64,000 nt of DNA from Tretioscincus oriximinensis (lineage: Eukaryota; Chordata; Lepidosauria; Squamata; Gymnophthalmidae): NCBI GenBank assembly GCA_022410635.1, contig JAJVDF010000418.1, forward strand, positions 244,893-308,892. Direction: 5' to 3'. Made by a program: the position numbers and the translations under genes. Position 1 is the first letter of the stretch; every line of letters begins with the position of its first letter. The notes beneath the pieces were generated by a model that searched no databases, was not told the DNA's origin, and saw only the letters and a list, made by a program, of their open reading frames with translations. Shown piece after piece: positions 1-12,300 of this stretch.

Positions 1-126
1 TAATTATAATGTAATTCTGATTCAGAATTTTTAACTCTATATAGCTAGCCTTTAAATACAAAAAAAGGTAAGAACTAAGAATACAATGCAAGAGTTCAGT
101 TGTCATACTGCTATCAAGTATCTCAC

Positions 127-361
127 CTTCTGTGTCACCACAAGAAAGCGCAGGGCACTAAACTGCAAGTAGTTTTGACCACCAGGCAGCTTGACAGGCA
201 AGGAATGGGGAGATTCAAGCACTGTGGTAGGATTCACCATTTTCTCTACCAGCATAAGCCAGGCATCCAAAAATTCTCCTGTACCATCAGGAAGATCTGG
301 GTGTTCCAATCCCTCCGCAACAGGAACTTTGCCACCCATGGAAAGGGCCCAGTTGAAAGTT
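127..361 (-). CDS. HUWE1: HUWE1 coding exon c30 (last in the window)
   Basis: It encodes residues 1221-1299 ([14 protein letters not shown] to [10 protein letters not shown]), 235 nt, ending in phase 0 at GTGAGA. One residue appears to be missing relative to the mammalian KLPGGVQN motif (here KLPGGQN). Bases 1-126 are intron; the next exon is outside the window. Confidence 0.96.
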
Positions 362-3300
362 CTAGAAAAAAAAACAGTTACATAGGCTATTAAGAAACTT
401 CTATATTTCTGCAGAATTCAAACAATGTTGGACACTAAGTCATGGTCATCACTAACTTTAAAAAATGAACCTCTCTGAACTTCCTTGTGGAAGCTCTAAC
501 AATCACATAATCAACTAAAATCATAGAAATTTATATCACCAGAACTAAGTAATGAAGGTAAGAACCAATTAAAGAAGCCTTGATCCTCCTTTCTTCCACC
601 CAAAATACATTAAACACACATTATCCCATTACTGGCCTCTAAGGCTAAGAATTGGATAATTGCTTACTCAAAGAGTGCATTGTGCCCACCAGAACACAAG
701 AATTTCTGCAGCATAAGATGATATGGATACTTCCTCTCATCAAAAAGCATTGGGGAGGTGAAACCCACGGAACAGATGAAAAAAGTCAACCTAGAAAAAG
801 CAAAAAAGAAGAGTGGAGCCCGCTTAATGTTTTGTTGAAATATTTTAGAGATACAAACCCAAGGAATATTGTGTACAAGCATCCTGTACATTTTTAAGGA
901 CAGGACTTACCGGAAGCGGGGTGTAGGAGTATAAGGTGGGGGCTGCCATGAAAGCCCCTTCGTGAGAAGTTTGGTCAGTGCAGAGGCCGTTGAGCGAGCT
1001 GCTGGTGTGGGAGCTGTAGTAGTGCTGGCAGCATGGTGACTACGGCGCTGTCTTACAGGGGAACCCACACAAAGCTTGACCAACAAGCCAAACAATTCAG
1101 CTAAGGCACGGCCTAGCCTAGAAGAGGCTGAGATAAATAAAATGTTTGTAATGAGTAGTTTTTCTTGTTTCCAAGAGCACAGCCCTTTTAGCAGTTCAGG
1201 ACATCTATTCTACAGTTCCAAGAAAGTCATTATTTATCATAGTTCTATATTAGTTTGGTATTAGTTTATAGGAAACCTTAAGACAATCTGAAAAAAGAAC
1301 ACCGGTACTTACTTGAAGTGGTGTTCTAGAGGACAGAGAGGGAAGGGATGCCTAACAACAGAATAGGTTATTCCTTGTGACCCCTGCAGGAAGCGACAGA
1401 AAATGGTATCTCCCAAGGGTATATAACCCCACCCCGAAGGCCATACCCCCAGTCTTCTGGAGATGAGGAATACCAAACACAATAAAGTTGCTTTGACTAA
1501 AAGAAATCATACCAAAGTACTTTTATTGAACACGGGTCCCTGGTTAGGGGCCCACCATATGTAATATAGCAAACATCAACACAAGAACTCAAACCGAAAA
1601 GCGAAAAGAAGCATTACATAACCATTGCNGGATTCCCAGAAATCAATCCAGAAAAGACTCAGAAACTCCTAGGCTCTGGGAGGGACGGCATCCCTTCCCT
1701 CTGTCCTCTAGAACACCACCTCAGGTAAGTACCGGTGTTTTTTTCACAGAGGACGGAACCGGGAGGGGATGCCTTACAACAGAATGAGATGTACCACCAC
1801 AATCCACAATAGGGAGGGAGCCTAGGCGGTTTCTGAATCAGATTGAATGTCCCCATAGGAAATGTTTTGCAGAATGACTCTCCCCATCGAACCCCTGCTA
1901 GATCTAAAGTTATCCAACTTATAATGTTTAGTGAATGTATTGGGGTTCTTCCAAGTAGCTGTAAGACACACTTCCTCAAGGGAAACTTTATTGTAGAATG
2001 CCCAAGAAGTTCTGGATGCCCTAGTGGAGTGAGCATAGACCTGTTGAGGTGGGGGTTTACCTTGCACCCGCTAACATAATTTAATACACTCTACCACCCA
2101 ATAAGCTAAGGTTTTGGCAGATGTCGGGTCACCCCTCTTGATGGCGTGGAAGAGCGTAAATAAGGATTCCATCCTGCGGAAAGCCTTAGTCCTTTTAACA
2201 TAGCATAAGAGCGCTCTACGAACGTCTAGAGTATGCCAAAAGGTTTCCAAAGGTGTTTTGGGGTTGGGACAGAATGAAGGGACATTCAGATGCTTGTCTC
2301 TATGAAAAGGTGTATCCACCTTGGGCCTGAAATCTGGCCAAGTCCACAGAATGATCATGTCCGGATTAACCTGGTAACACTGTGGGTGCATGGAGAGCGC
2401 TGCTAACTCCGAGACCCTACGAGCGCTGACTACAGCCAAAAGAAAGACCGTCTTATATGTGAGGTGCATAATCGATGCCACATTCAAGGTTTCAAACGGG
2501 GCACCTAACAATGTTTTAAGGACGGTATTCAGATGCCAAAAAGGGAACCTGTGGGAAACTGGAGCCGAGGACAGTTTAAATGCCCTTAGAAATTTGTGTA
2601 CGTGAGGGTGAGAGGCTAGGGTTCTCTCCTTGATGGGATGTCCAGGACCGTACCCAATGCAGCAACATGTCTCTCAAATGACGGTGACTGAGGGCGTTCA
2701 CTGCTGTGTTCAGGATGCCCTGTATATGCAGAGCGGAAACGGAGAGGATGTTAAATTCCGCCCAGGAAAAGATTTCTGCAGCTAAAGACATAAGCGCCCT
2801 TGAGTGTGTACCCCCCTGACGATTAATGTGTGCCTTAGCGGTTGCGTTGTCGGTGCATATCTGCACATGTGACTGTCCTACTAGCGGTTGAAAGGCAATC
2901 AGGGCCAGGTGGATGGCCTTGAGCTCCAACCAATTTATAGAGTGGTGCGACGATGGGCTCCGCATCCCTTGCACTGTCCTACCCAAACAATGTGCCCCTC
3001 AACCAGATAGACTAGTATCCNTTGTTTGTACAACCTGTTCCGTTACTGAGAGGGGGACCCACAGAGTAGGTGATCTGGATCTGGCCACCATCCAAGGGAG
3101 CGCTTTACCTCCTCAGACAAGAGAATCCGTCTGTTCACTTTGCGGGAAATCAAATTTGAGTGAGATAAAAGAGCCCACTGGAGAGCTCGGGAGTGAAACC
3201 TGGCCCACGGGACTATATCAAACATGGAGACCATTGTGCCCAGGAGCTTAGACAGGTCCATGAGTGAGGAAGCCACTTGAAGAGCTAGTGCCTCCACCAT

Positions 3301-6300
3301 AGTAGTCAGGCCCCCACCCTGGCTCTTTCAGGAGACACAGGAAAGGTGGAGGTGTCCAGAAAGACTCCCAGGTGGCCCAGAGATTGAAAAGGAGTAAGAG
3401 AGCTTTTATCCCAGTTAATCAGGAACCCGTGAGTTTGGAAGACCGAGATAGCCGTATCTGTGTGGATACGGGTCTATTCAAAGAAACCGGCCAGTAAAAG
3501 AAGATCATCCAAGTAAGCGTATATACAGATGCCCCGCCTCCTCAGAAGGCCGATCAGCTGATCCACAACCTTACTAAAGAGTCTTTGGACAGTACAGAGG
3601 CTAAAGGGCAAAACCCTGAATTGCCAATGGGAGGAGCCCAAGGCAAACCTGAGGTACCTCCTGTGATCTTGCCTAATTTATGCATCGGATAAATCAAGGA
3701 AAACCAAAAATTGATCATGCTGGAGAGACGGATAGACTGAACTGTCTCCATTTTGAATGGGTGAACCAACATGAATTTATTAACTAATTTCAAATTTAAT
3801 ATTGACCTCCACCCTCCAGAGCGCTTCTTTAAAACAAAAAAGGAGTAAACTCCTGATCCCCTTTCTGAAATAGGGACTGGTTCCACTGCCCCAACCTGGG
3901 TCAGTCTGTGAAGCTCCCTCATAACCTCCCTCTTCTTGGAGGGGAGTGAACCACTAAGAGACTGAATAAACCTGGATGGGGATAAGGACTTGAACTCCAA
4001 GGAGTAACCTTCTGGTACCACTTTAAGTACCCAAGGGTCAACATTTAAAGAAAACCAAAAGTGGGGAAAAAGGGCAAGCCTGCCCCCAACCTCAGCATTC
4101 AACAGATGGGTCCGAGGACCCTCAGTCCTTTTTCAGAGGATGAAAAGGCTGTCCCCGGCCCGCTGAAGAATACTGCCTAGGAGGAGGGCCTTGCGGTTTA
4201 GGCCTATTCCAGGAAGGCCGTGGAGGAGTTTCCATATAGTTGCATTGGTATCCGTTAGGGGGAAAGTAGGGCCTTGAGAATCCAAATCCCTTTCTTATAG
4301 AGCAAGAATTTGCACTCCTTTGACCCCCCCTGAATTAGATGGCTGGGATTGGCGTGAAGGCAGAACTTTCTTCTTGCCTTTTGTCTTAAGATATCCTTGA
4401 GGGCCTCGCCCCCAAAGGGGAGGCCCCCCACAAACGGAGCAGCAGATAGATTTGATTTCGCCATGGCATCTGTGTTCCAGAAGCGTAGCCATAAGGCCCT
4501 CCTGGCAGCTACACTGTACACCATGAAACTGGCACACAACTGCATGGTGTCAAACACTACATCCGCAACAAAGGCTAGAATCTTATTAATGCATGACATG
4601 GGATGAGTCGCCTGGCGTGCTAAGATGCCCGCAGCCAGCAACCGATCGGCCCATTTTACTGCTGCCCTAGAGAATAGGGAAACATGGATACAAGATTTTG
4701 CTGCTAGGGAAAATGATTCAAAACATTTCTTTAACATCGGGTCCATCTTCTTGTCCATGTCCTTTAAAGGAGTGTCTCCAGGCTTGGGTGGCATCAATTG
4801 GGAGAGAAGAGCACAAATCGGGCTGTCCACTAGAGGCACCTTGAAGATGTCTGGTTCTCCCACGTCTCCAGCAAACAACTTGCAGGGAATCGTGGGACCC
4901 TGGAGGCCCTGTTGGGAGTCTCCCAAATACGCATAATCTCCTTGCGGAAAGACTTTGGGAGTGGCACTCCTGGCTGGGTCTGAGCAGCCGACAGCATCAG
5001 GCATTCCATTTCCTCCACGAGGTCATCTGGCACTGGTTGCACCGGTTTCAGACTAAGCGCAGCAAATAACTTAGACAGCAATTTGGGAAAATCTTCCAGA
5101 GCAGAGTCTGGCAGCACCCCCTGTGGTGTTGCAGTGTCCTCCCTCTCTACATCCTTGGGATCTTCGTCCAAGAAAATGTCATGAAGAGGGCTGCCAGCGT
5201 GGTCTTCTCCCTCAGACGCCAAAGCCTGCAGAGGAAGGTTCCCTTCCTCATCACTAGATGGCAGAGGATCTATCTGAAACTTCTGTAAAAACTGCCGTGT
5301 TTACTAAGGTGTTTGGTCTTAGCCTTAGCCTTTAGACCTCCCGGTTTTGCTGCCGTGGGTTGAGTGGGGGAGGGGGGGCTGAGCTCAGCCAGGGGTAGCG
5401 AGGGCTTCTGTTGAGAATGAGGAGCCTGGGGCAGCGCTTATGTCGCGAAGGAGAGGGGCTGTCCCGGTCCTCCGCTGGTAGCAGGCGTTTGACCTTTGAG
5501 ATCGACCTGCCCCTAGAAGACATCTCCTCTGATGACTCTGATCCAAACAGCTCCAGTAGGCAGAGGTGTCTGGCACCACGCCTGACTGCGAGATGGAGGA
5601 GGGGGCTTATTGCAGTTTGAAAAAGTCAAGCATGCCCGCCATGATGTGGTAGAGATCCTTAATCAGCTCTGCTGATGCCATCTGCATGGGGGGTGGGCCA
5701 GCTCCGGAGTCGGACAGGGGGAGGGATGGTCCTCCCACATCAATACTGTAACTCCTCCCTGAGCAGTCGCTTTTACGGGCTGTTTGTCTTTTGGCGGCTT
5801 GTGAGAGGTTTTTTCCTTTGACAGTTTATCTTTGGAGTGTGTCTGCGCTTGCGCGCCAGCCCGAGACTCTGTCCCCACGCTTTTGGCTTCTTCGCCCTTC
5901 TTTTCGGTTTGGGCGGGAAGTTCCGTGGCCTGCGACATCTCAGTGTTCAATCTAGGCTCTTCCCCAACTGGCAACTGTAGAGGAGGGGTCTGGGTCCTAG
6001 AAGCGGCAAGCAGCAGTGGAGAAGGCCCGGGGGCTATCTGCTGTGCTAGATCTCCAGTTCTAGTAGTGCTGCGCCACGATTCTGAGGGGGAGACAGCCCA
6101 GAGAATCCAGCTAATGAATACCTGAAGCTCCTCGATTTGAGACGCTGAAGGGGGAGAGTAGTCCAAAACTGCCAGGAACTCCAAGGCTGAAGCTCCCGCC
6201 TGCTAGGGGTCGAGACCGGCCTGCCAGGGGACGATATAGTCCTTGGTCTGAGGAATCAACTGTCTGGGAGAAGATCCCTGGTACTCTCCAGGAGTGGGGA

Positions 6301-9300
6301 TACTACCAACTCAGCCCCAATNCCGATGAAGTCGAAGAAATATTAAAGTCCATAAAAAAACAGTAAATGTCAAGGCCAACTGTCACAACCTAAACGAAGC
6401 GACAGAAGACTGGGGGTGTGGCCTTCGGGGAGGGGTTATATACCCTTGGGAGATACCATTTTCTGTCGCTTCCTGCGGGGGTCACGAGGAATAACCCATT
6501 CTGTTGTAAGGCATCCCTTCCCAGTTCCGTCCTCTGCGAATCATACGGATTACCAAAGACAAAAGAAAACGAATTACTAACATGGGGATCTCTTTGTCAG
6601 CACCTTTGAAGGCTGACAACATAAGCTTCCATAGATTAAGTCCACTTCTCCACAAACAATTATAAATTGACTTAATCAATCAATTTATTGTAACAGACGC
6701 AGACCAGAACTGACTTGGTGTATGAAAGCTCACGCTAGTGAACTTTTTATCTATCTCTAAGGTGCTACAAGAGACTCTTACTCAAAATTCTGATTCAGAT
6801 TATTACTTTGATGTCAAGAATAAAAGTTCAAGACTGCAAATATCTTTGGCTAGCCTTTCTATTAACAGATCAACAAAAGAGAGGGTTCTGTATAAATTCT
6901 GAACCATGTTGAATCACGAAAGCTGGAAAAACATTTTGAGAAACCCAAGGGCCGAAAAAATTACAGTTAATACTATCCACCTGCACTTTCATTTTTGTTT
7001 TTTAAGATATTTTCCCTAGACTGCGGATGGCACTGCTATCTTCTCAGTCAGCCAAGTGGAAGACTGCCCTTTAATGTCTTTAGTCTTTCAAGGAACTTGA
7101 TCATTTAATAGTTAGGCAGACCTTTGGGTATAGGGCAGTATAGAAATGCAAATAAATAAATATACCATCTGTATAAGATTTTGAGAGACAGCTCATGCTC
7201 AGCCGGGGAATTGTGTGAGGAAAGGAACACCCCATTATCATACCTGTGGGGTGGTGTTCCTGGATCTAGGAGGTAAATTGCCCTTATGGTGGGGTGATTC
7301 CTGATTGGCTGCAGCAACAGAAGCCCCATCCCTAAATACTTTATAAGCCCCTAGCGGCAGCCATTTCCCCAGTCCTTCTGTAATGTGAAGAAATAAAATA
7401 TATACCAAGCAGTTTGACTAATTTTGTATTTATTAGGTTTGTTAACACTGTACTTTGAATTGGAAAGGCAACTGGTTGAAAAACTTTAAAACCTTATTTA
7501 AACTTTAAAGTTGGACAATGTGGAAACAATATTCCAAACCAGGACAGACCTACGAACGTTTACTATGGAAGACAACAATCCATAATCATAGAAGAGCCAT
7601 AGAATAGAGAAAGGTGGCATGACTTACTTCCCAGATCCAGGAACACCACCCCACAGCTAAGTATGATAATGGAGTGTTCCTTTCCCTGGATCTAGGAGGT
7701 AAGTCATGTCCTTACAGTGGGCCGTACCCAAGTGGACAAAAAACCCCAGAATAAAGGGTGGGGCTATGGCTCAGATTCCTCCTCCTCCAATATGTATTAT
7801 AGAATTCGTCTGCCATAACAAACTCTATCCAAGAATGAAATCTCTCTAACTTGTAATGGTGAGTGAAAGTATTTTGTGAACTCCAGGGAGCCGCCTCACA
7901 AATGTCTTTAATGGAGGCCCTATAGAAGAAAGCTGCTGAGACTGATGCTGACCAAGTAGAATGGGCAACTATTCTAAGCAGAAGAGGTTTAACCTTGTAA
8001 CTTATAAGACAAAGATATGACTTCCTTCAACCAGGATGCCAGGGTTCTAGATTTCGCCTGAGCACCCTTGTTTGCAGCAATGAAAAAGCAAAAACAGGGA
8101 TTCTGTCTTTGGAAAAGCTTTAGTCCTTTTGAGGTATAAGAGTACAGCTCTCCTAACATCCAAGGAGTGCCAATACTGTTCTTTGGCATTAGAGGGTTAA
8201 GGACAAAAAGAAGGTAACGTTATATATTGATCCAAATGAAACTTAGAAGCAACCTTCGGTTAAAATATGGGGTCAGGACGCAAAACTAAAGCTCCTGGCG
8301 TCTTTTTAAAACATGGAGGTAGATAGTGCCGAAAACCTCTGACACCCATCCGGATGAAACAATAGCCACTAGAAAAAGGGTTTTAAATGCTTCAAAGAAG
8401 CCTCCTGCAGAGGCTCAAATTGGGTTTTTGCCAGGGCATGTAGAGCAACATTGAGTTTCCATGTGGGGAAACGATGTTGTACTGGTTGCTCATTATTCTT
8501 GACAGCCTTTAAGAACTTGAAGACATGCTTATGAGAAGATAAAGGAATATCTGAGCAAACATCCAGAACCTGTCTTCTAAGCGTACTAGACCTGAGTCCT
8601 AGGTCTAATCCCTTTTGTAAAAAGATAATAACCTCTTCATGAGAGGCTTATAAAGGATCAATATCTGACATGGTACACGACTCACAAAATATTTTCCATA
8701 CCCTAGAATAGGCTGCTACCATAGAAGCCCAGTTGTCTTTCAAAAGGGTGGAAATTACAGGCTCTGGTTAACCTAGATGGCTGTACCTCATCCTTTGAGC
8801 TTCCAGGCAGTCAGTTTGAGCCAATCTGGATTGGGTTGGATAAACTGCCCTTGACTGAGTTGATCCTGCCAACAAGGAAGGTGATAAGGCTGGTCGATCG
8901 CTAGAGGTTTTAACATAGAGAAACAGGATCTCCAGATTGGCCACCATGGAGCTATGACAATGATTGTCAATGCAGAGTCTCTTATTTTGGCCAACAATTT
9001 TGTCAACATTGAAATGGGGGAATAAGCATAAAGAATCCCCCTGGGCCGATGAGAAAGTGCATCTATCCCTTCCACTTCCCACTGGAGGAAATGACTCAGG
9101 AAACAGGGTACTTGATCATCGTCTCTGGTGGCGAAGAAGTCCATTATAGGATTGCCCCATCTGCGGGAAATACTTGCAAACAGGTTTCGATGGAGTTACC
9201 ATTCTGCATCAGAAAGTTTCTGTCTGCTGAGGGCATCTGCTGTGACATTGTGAATGCCCTGGATGCAGAGAGCAGGCAAAGATAGAAAGTTACACTCTGC

Positions 9301-12300
9301 CCACTGGAAAATATTTACAGATAAGGACATTAAGTTTCTGGACCTGGTTCCATCTTGTTTGTTACTATGAACTTTGGCAGTAGTGATATCTGTAAACACT
9401 AAAACATGATGACCTTTAAAAATATTTGAAAATACTTTAAGAGCTAGAAAAATGGTTTTCAGTTTGAGACAATTAATAGAATGTTGGAGGTCAGCTTCTT
9501 GGACCATTCTCCCCTGACAATGAGCTCCGCTTCCTGTTAGACTGGCATCAGTGGTGAAAACTATTCTGTGGGGAAGAAAAAGGGGAGTCCCTTGGAGTAA
9601 ATGGATCATATTTTGCCACCAGGAGAGTGCAAGTAGGAAATGGTAGGGGAATGGAACTTTGATCTGTAACTTCCTGGCAATCTGATTAGTGTAAGGAAGT
9701 AAGATCCATTGAAATTCTCTTGAATGGAATCTAGCCTAGTACACAATATCGAAAAAAGATATCTTCCCCAAAAGTGAGGCCAACAGAGGTAAGGGGGAAT
9801 AAGAAGAAAACTGAACTGAATGGACCATGTCCCCAATCTCTTGAACTCTGACAGGATCTGGGGCAATGACACATTTTCAAGTGTTAAATTTTGCTCCGAG
9901 ATGTAAGATGACCTGGGATGGGCAGAGGGAACTTTTATCCCAATTGATAATAAAACCATGGTTCTCTAACACTGAAGTAGCGGTATTAATATCTCTAAAT
10001 GCCCTAGACAAGGATTTAGAAGCTATGAGGATAAGCAAACAAGCAAATAGTATAATTCCTCAGGCCCTCAATATATCTATATCGTGGTTTAAAAGTGTAG
10101 AGATAATCCTTGGTGAGCTACCCAGGCCAAAAGGCAAAATGGAAAATTAGAGATCCTGATTGCCTAATGCAAATCGTAGGAAGCGTCTGGATCCAGGGTA
10201 AATTGTGACATGAAGATATGCATCCCGGAGGTCTAATCATTACAGATAAGCATTTGGGGGGAATGGCAGAATGAATGGAATTAAGAGTTTCCATTTTGAA
10301 ATGGTGATACTTCACGAAACTGTTAATAAAGCTTAAGTTTAAAATGGGTCCCGACTTCCCCGATTTTTTATCGACGACAAATGTGAATAAACCCCCAAAC
10401 CCTCTTCGTTGGAAGATACTGAAGTTATAAGGGAGGCAACTATGTGCACACACTGTCCAGTCAATGGCCTACCTTTGAGGGACAACAGATCCTCAATCAC
10501 TTTGTCCAAAGCAGCAATCTTGGAATTAGAAACATTACGGAGACTGAATAAACAAGTCAAATTCTAAAGAATAACCTTCCGAAACAATTTTACGTAACCA
10601 TGAAGGAGCTCCTGATAATTCCCACCGGCAAATAAAAAATTGGAGCCTACCCCCCACTGGTAAGGCACTAAAGTCAATATCATTGATAAGGTCTTGCATT
10701 GGAGTTTCCCTTTTGGGGGTAGGGTTTGTTTTGTCCTCTGGTCTGAGAGGATTGAGACCTATAGTTGGAAGAGAAGTCCCTTTGAAAACGAAAGGATTGC
10801 CTGTTGGAAGGGGAAAAGGGTTTATAATTTTCATAACTCTGTCTGAAGGATGAATAGTATTTTTCTTTATTTCCAGATCTGGTCTGAAAGCTGGCTTTTT
10901 TCTTGTTTTTAGTATCTGCCAAAGTTTCCTTGAGTTTGGGGATCCCAAACAAGACACCTCCCAAGAAAGGGGCTGCAGTAAGCTTGGATTTGGCCTGAAA
11001 CGCAGCCAAACAGCTCTGCAAGCCGCCAGACCTAGGGCCATTGTTCTAGCTTCCCGAACCATGAGGTCTAGGGCGACATCCTGATAAGGCTAGAACTTGA
11101 TGAATAAACGTAAGCAGATGGGAGAATACCAAGGGATCGTGAATGAGGGATCTTGAATGAGGGCGTCAGCCTATTTAAATGCTGCTCTATAACAAAGAGC
11201 CACAGTGGCATTGGTACGTGCTGAGAGGGATGCAATCTCAAAATGTTTCTTCAAGTATCCCTCCATTTTGCATTCTTGATCTCTGAGGGGCGGTGTCCCC
11301 ATCTCTAGGTGCGGCAGAACGCCAAACTAGAGCAGTGACATCTGCATCCATTAAAGGTGCCTGCCATAGCTTCGGTTTGCCCATATCAGAATAAAAAAAA
11401 ATTTCAGGAGAAAAATATGTCTCATAGCTTTGGTTGGAGCTTGCCACTCCTTCATAAGCAGTTATTTAAAAGAGGTCAGCAGAGAAGGGCTTGAGACATT
11501 AGCATCCGTTGGAAGCATGAGATTGGCTTTTTCCTTCGCTAGCTTTACGAAATTGGATTAGCTTGTTCTAATTCTAGTGTTGCCATTAATTTCTCTAGCA
11601 ATTTTGGGTAAAAGTCTGGCTTGAAGGTCCTCCAAGGGGCCTCTAGGTCCGTTACTCTCCTCGTTTAATGAGGAAGGGATAATCAAGGCAGATATACAGC
11701 GCGGAGTCCTCTTCGGAAGAAGGGGTCAAGTGTTTTGTTTTACGATGCTCTTTACACGGCGTTGTGTCGACCAGCAAGGGAGAACATGCTCACTTACAGC
11801 CTTTGCTCCCTTGTTGCGTTTCCTTTGTGGGTGGCGAGCAAGTTGCCCACAAGGGCCTTTCGGCCAAATTGCGGGTCAATTTAGTGTTTTGCTAGTGGAA
11901 GATCAACATAGATAATTAGNATGGTACCAACACTTTTATAATTCTATTGCATCCTCTTAAAAACCTGGAAAACTAACTTAGAATGCTTGAATTGGCCTAG
12001 TCTAGTTTTCTGAAAATTTTCAGGCTTCCAAAGTCCTTCTGATGATGCCAACAGCAGAAAACAAAACACAATAACAAGAAAACAAACGAAACATGACAGT
12101 ACATGTGCGAAAGTTGCTCTAAACCTGAGCAAAGTTAAAGGAGAACAGGAGAAAGTGTGCATTAAATAATTATAAAAGCATAAAATAGCAATTGTTGGGC
12201 AACATTCTCCCAATTTTAGTACTCCNTGCATATGTTAAGCTTTGATCTCTGCATCCCAATTCCTTTTTGCACTCACCTGACAATAGGGGCTTGATTTGCT

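Larger units (their letters stand above)
1297..6537 (-). mobile_element. DIRS retrotransposon, copy A (full length, degenerate)
   Basis: The element is 5.2 kb with all structural parts of a DIRS element. Long terminal inverted repeats (1327-1458 and 6404-6537) flank gag, reverse transcriptase, RNase H and tyrosine recombinase remains, read on the minus strand. An internal complementary region at 1687-1787 is complementary to the left end and then the right end. DIRS elements replicate through a circular intermediate and insert by tyrosine recombinase, so they leave no target duplication; none was found. Reading frames carry stops and frameshifts, so the copy is dead. It lies in HUWE1 intron 27 in the sense direction. 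Confidence 0.9.
7224..11900 (-). mobile_element. DIRS retrotransposon, copy B (distinct subfamily, 5' end lost)
   Basis: The left end is a hairpin (7224-7260, arms GGAACACC and GGTGTTCC) followed by TGGATCTAGGAGGTAA. A matching internal complementary region lies at 7622-7710. Gag, RT, RNase H and YR remnants follow in order on the minus strand. No inverted partner of the left end is found near 11900, so the right end is missing. Subfamily B shares little end sequence with A beyond the hairpin. It sits 0.7 kb from copy A in intron 27. Confidence 0.82.

Noticed and set aside
2913..3251. A 112-residue plus-strand ORF
   Set aside because: It is antisense to the RNase H remnant of DIRS A and crosses an N; it is a shadow of that coding sequence.
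5832..6125. A 97-residue Cys-rich plus-strand ORF
   Set aside because: It is the antisense shadow of the DIRS A gag N-terminal part.
12170..12276. Extension of HUWE1 exon c27 past 12277 as an open reading frame
   Set aside because: The frame runs on for a few residues after a strong GTGAGT donor, but the conserved protein continues in exon c28 with the matching phase.
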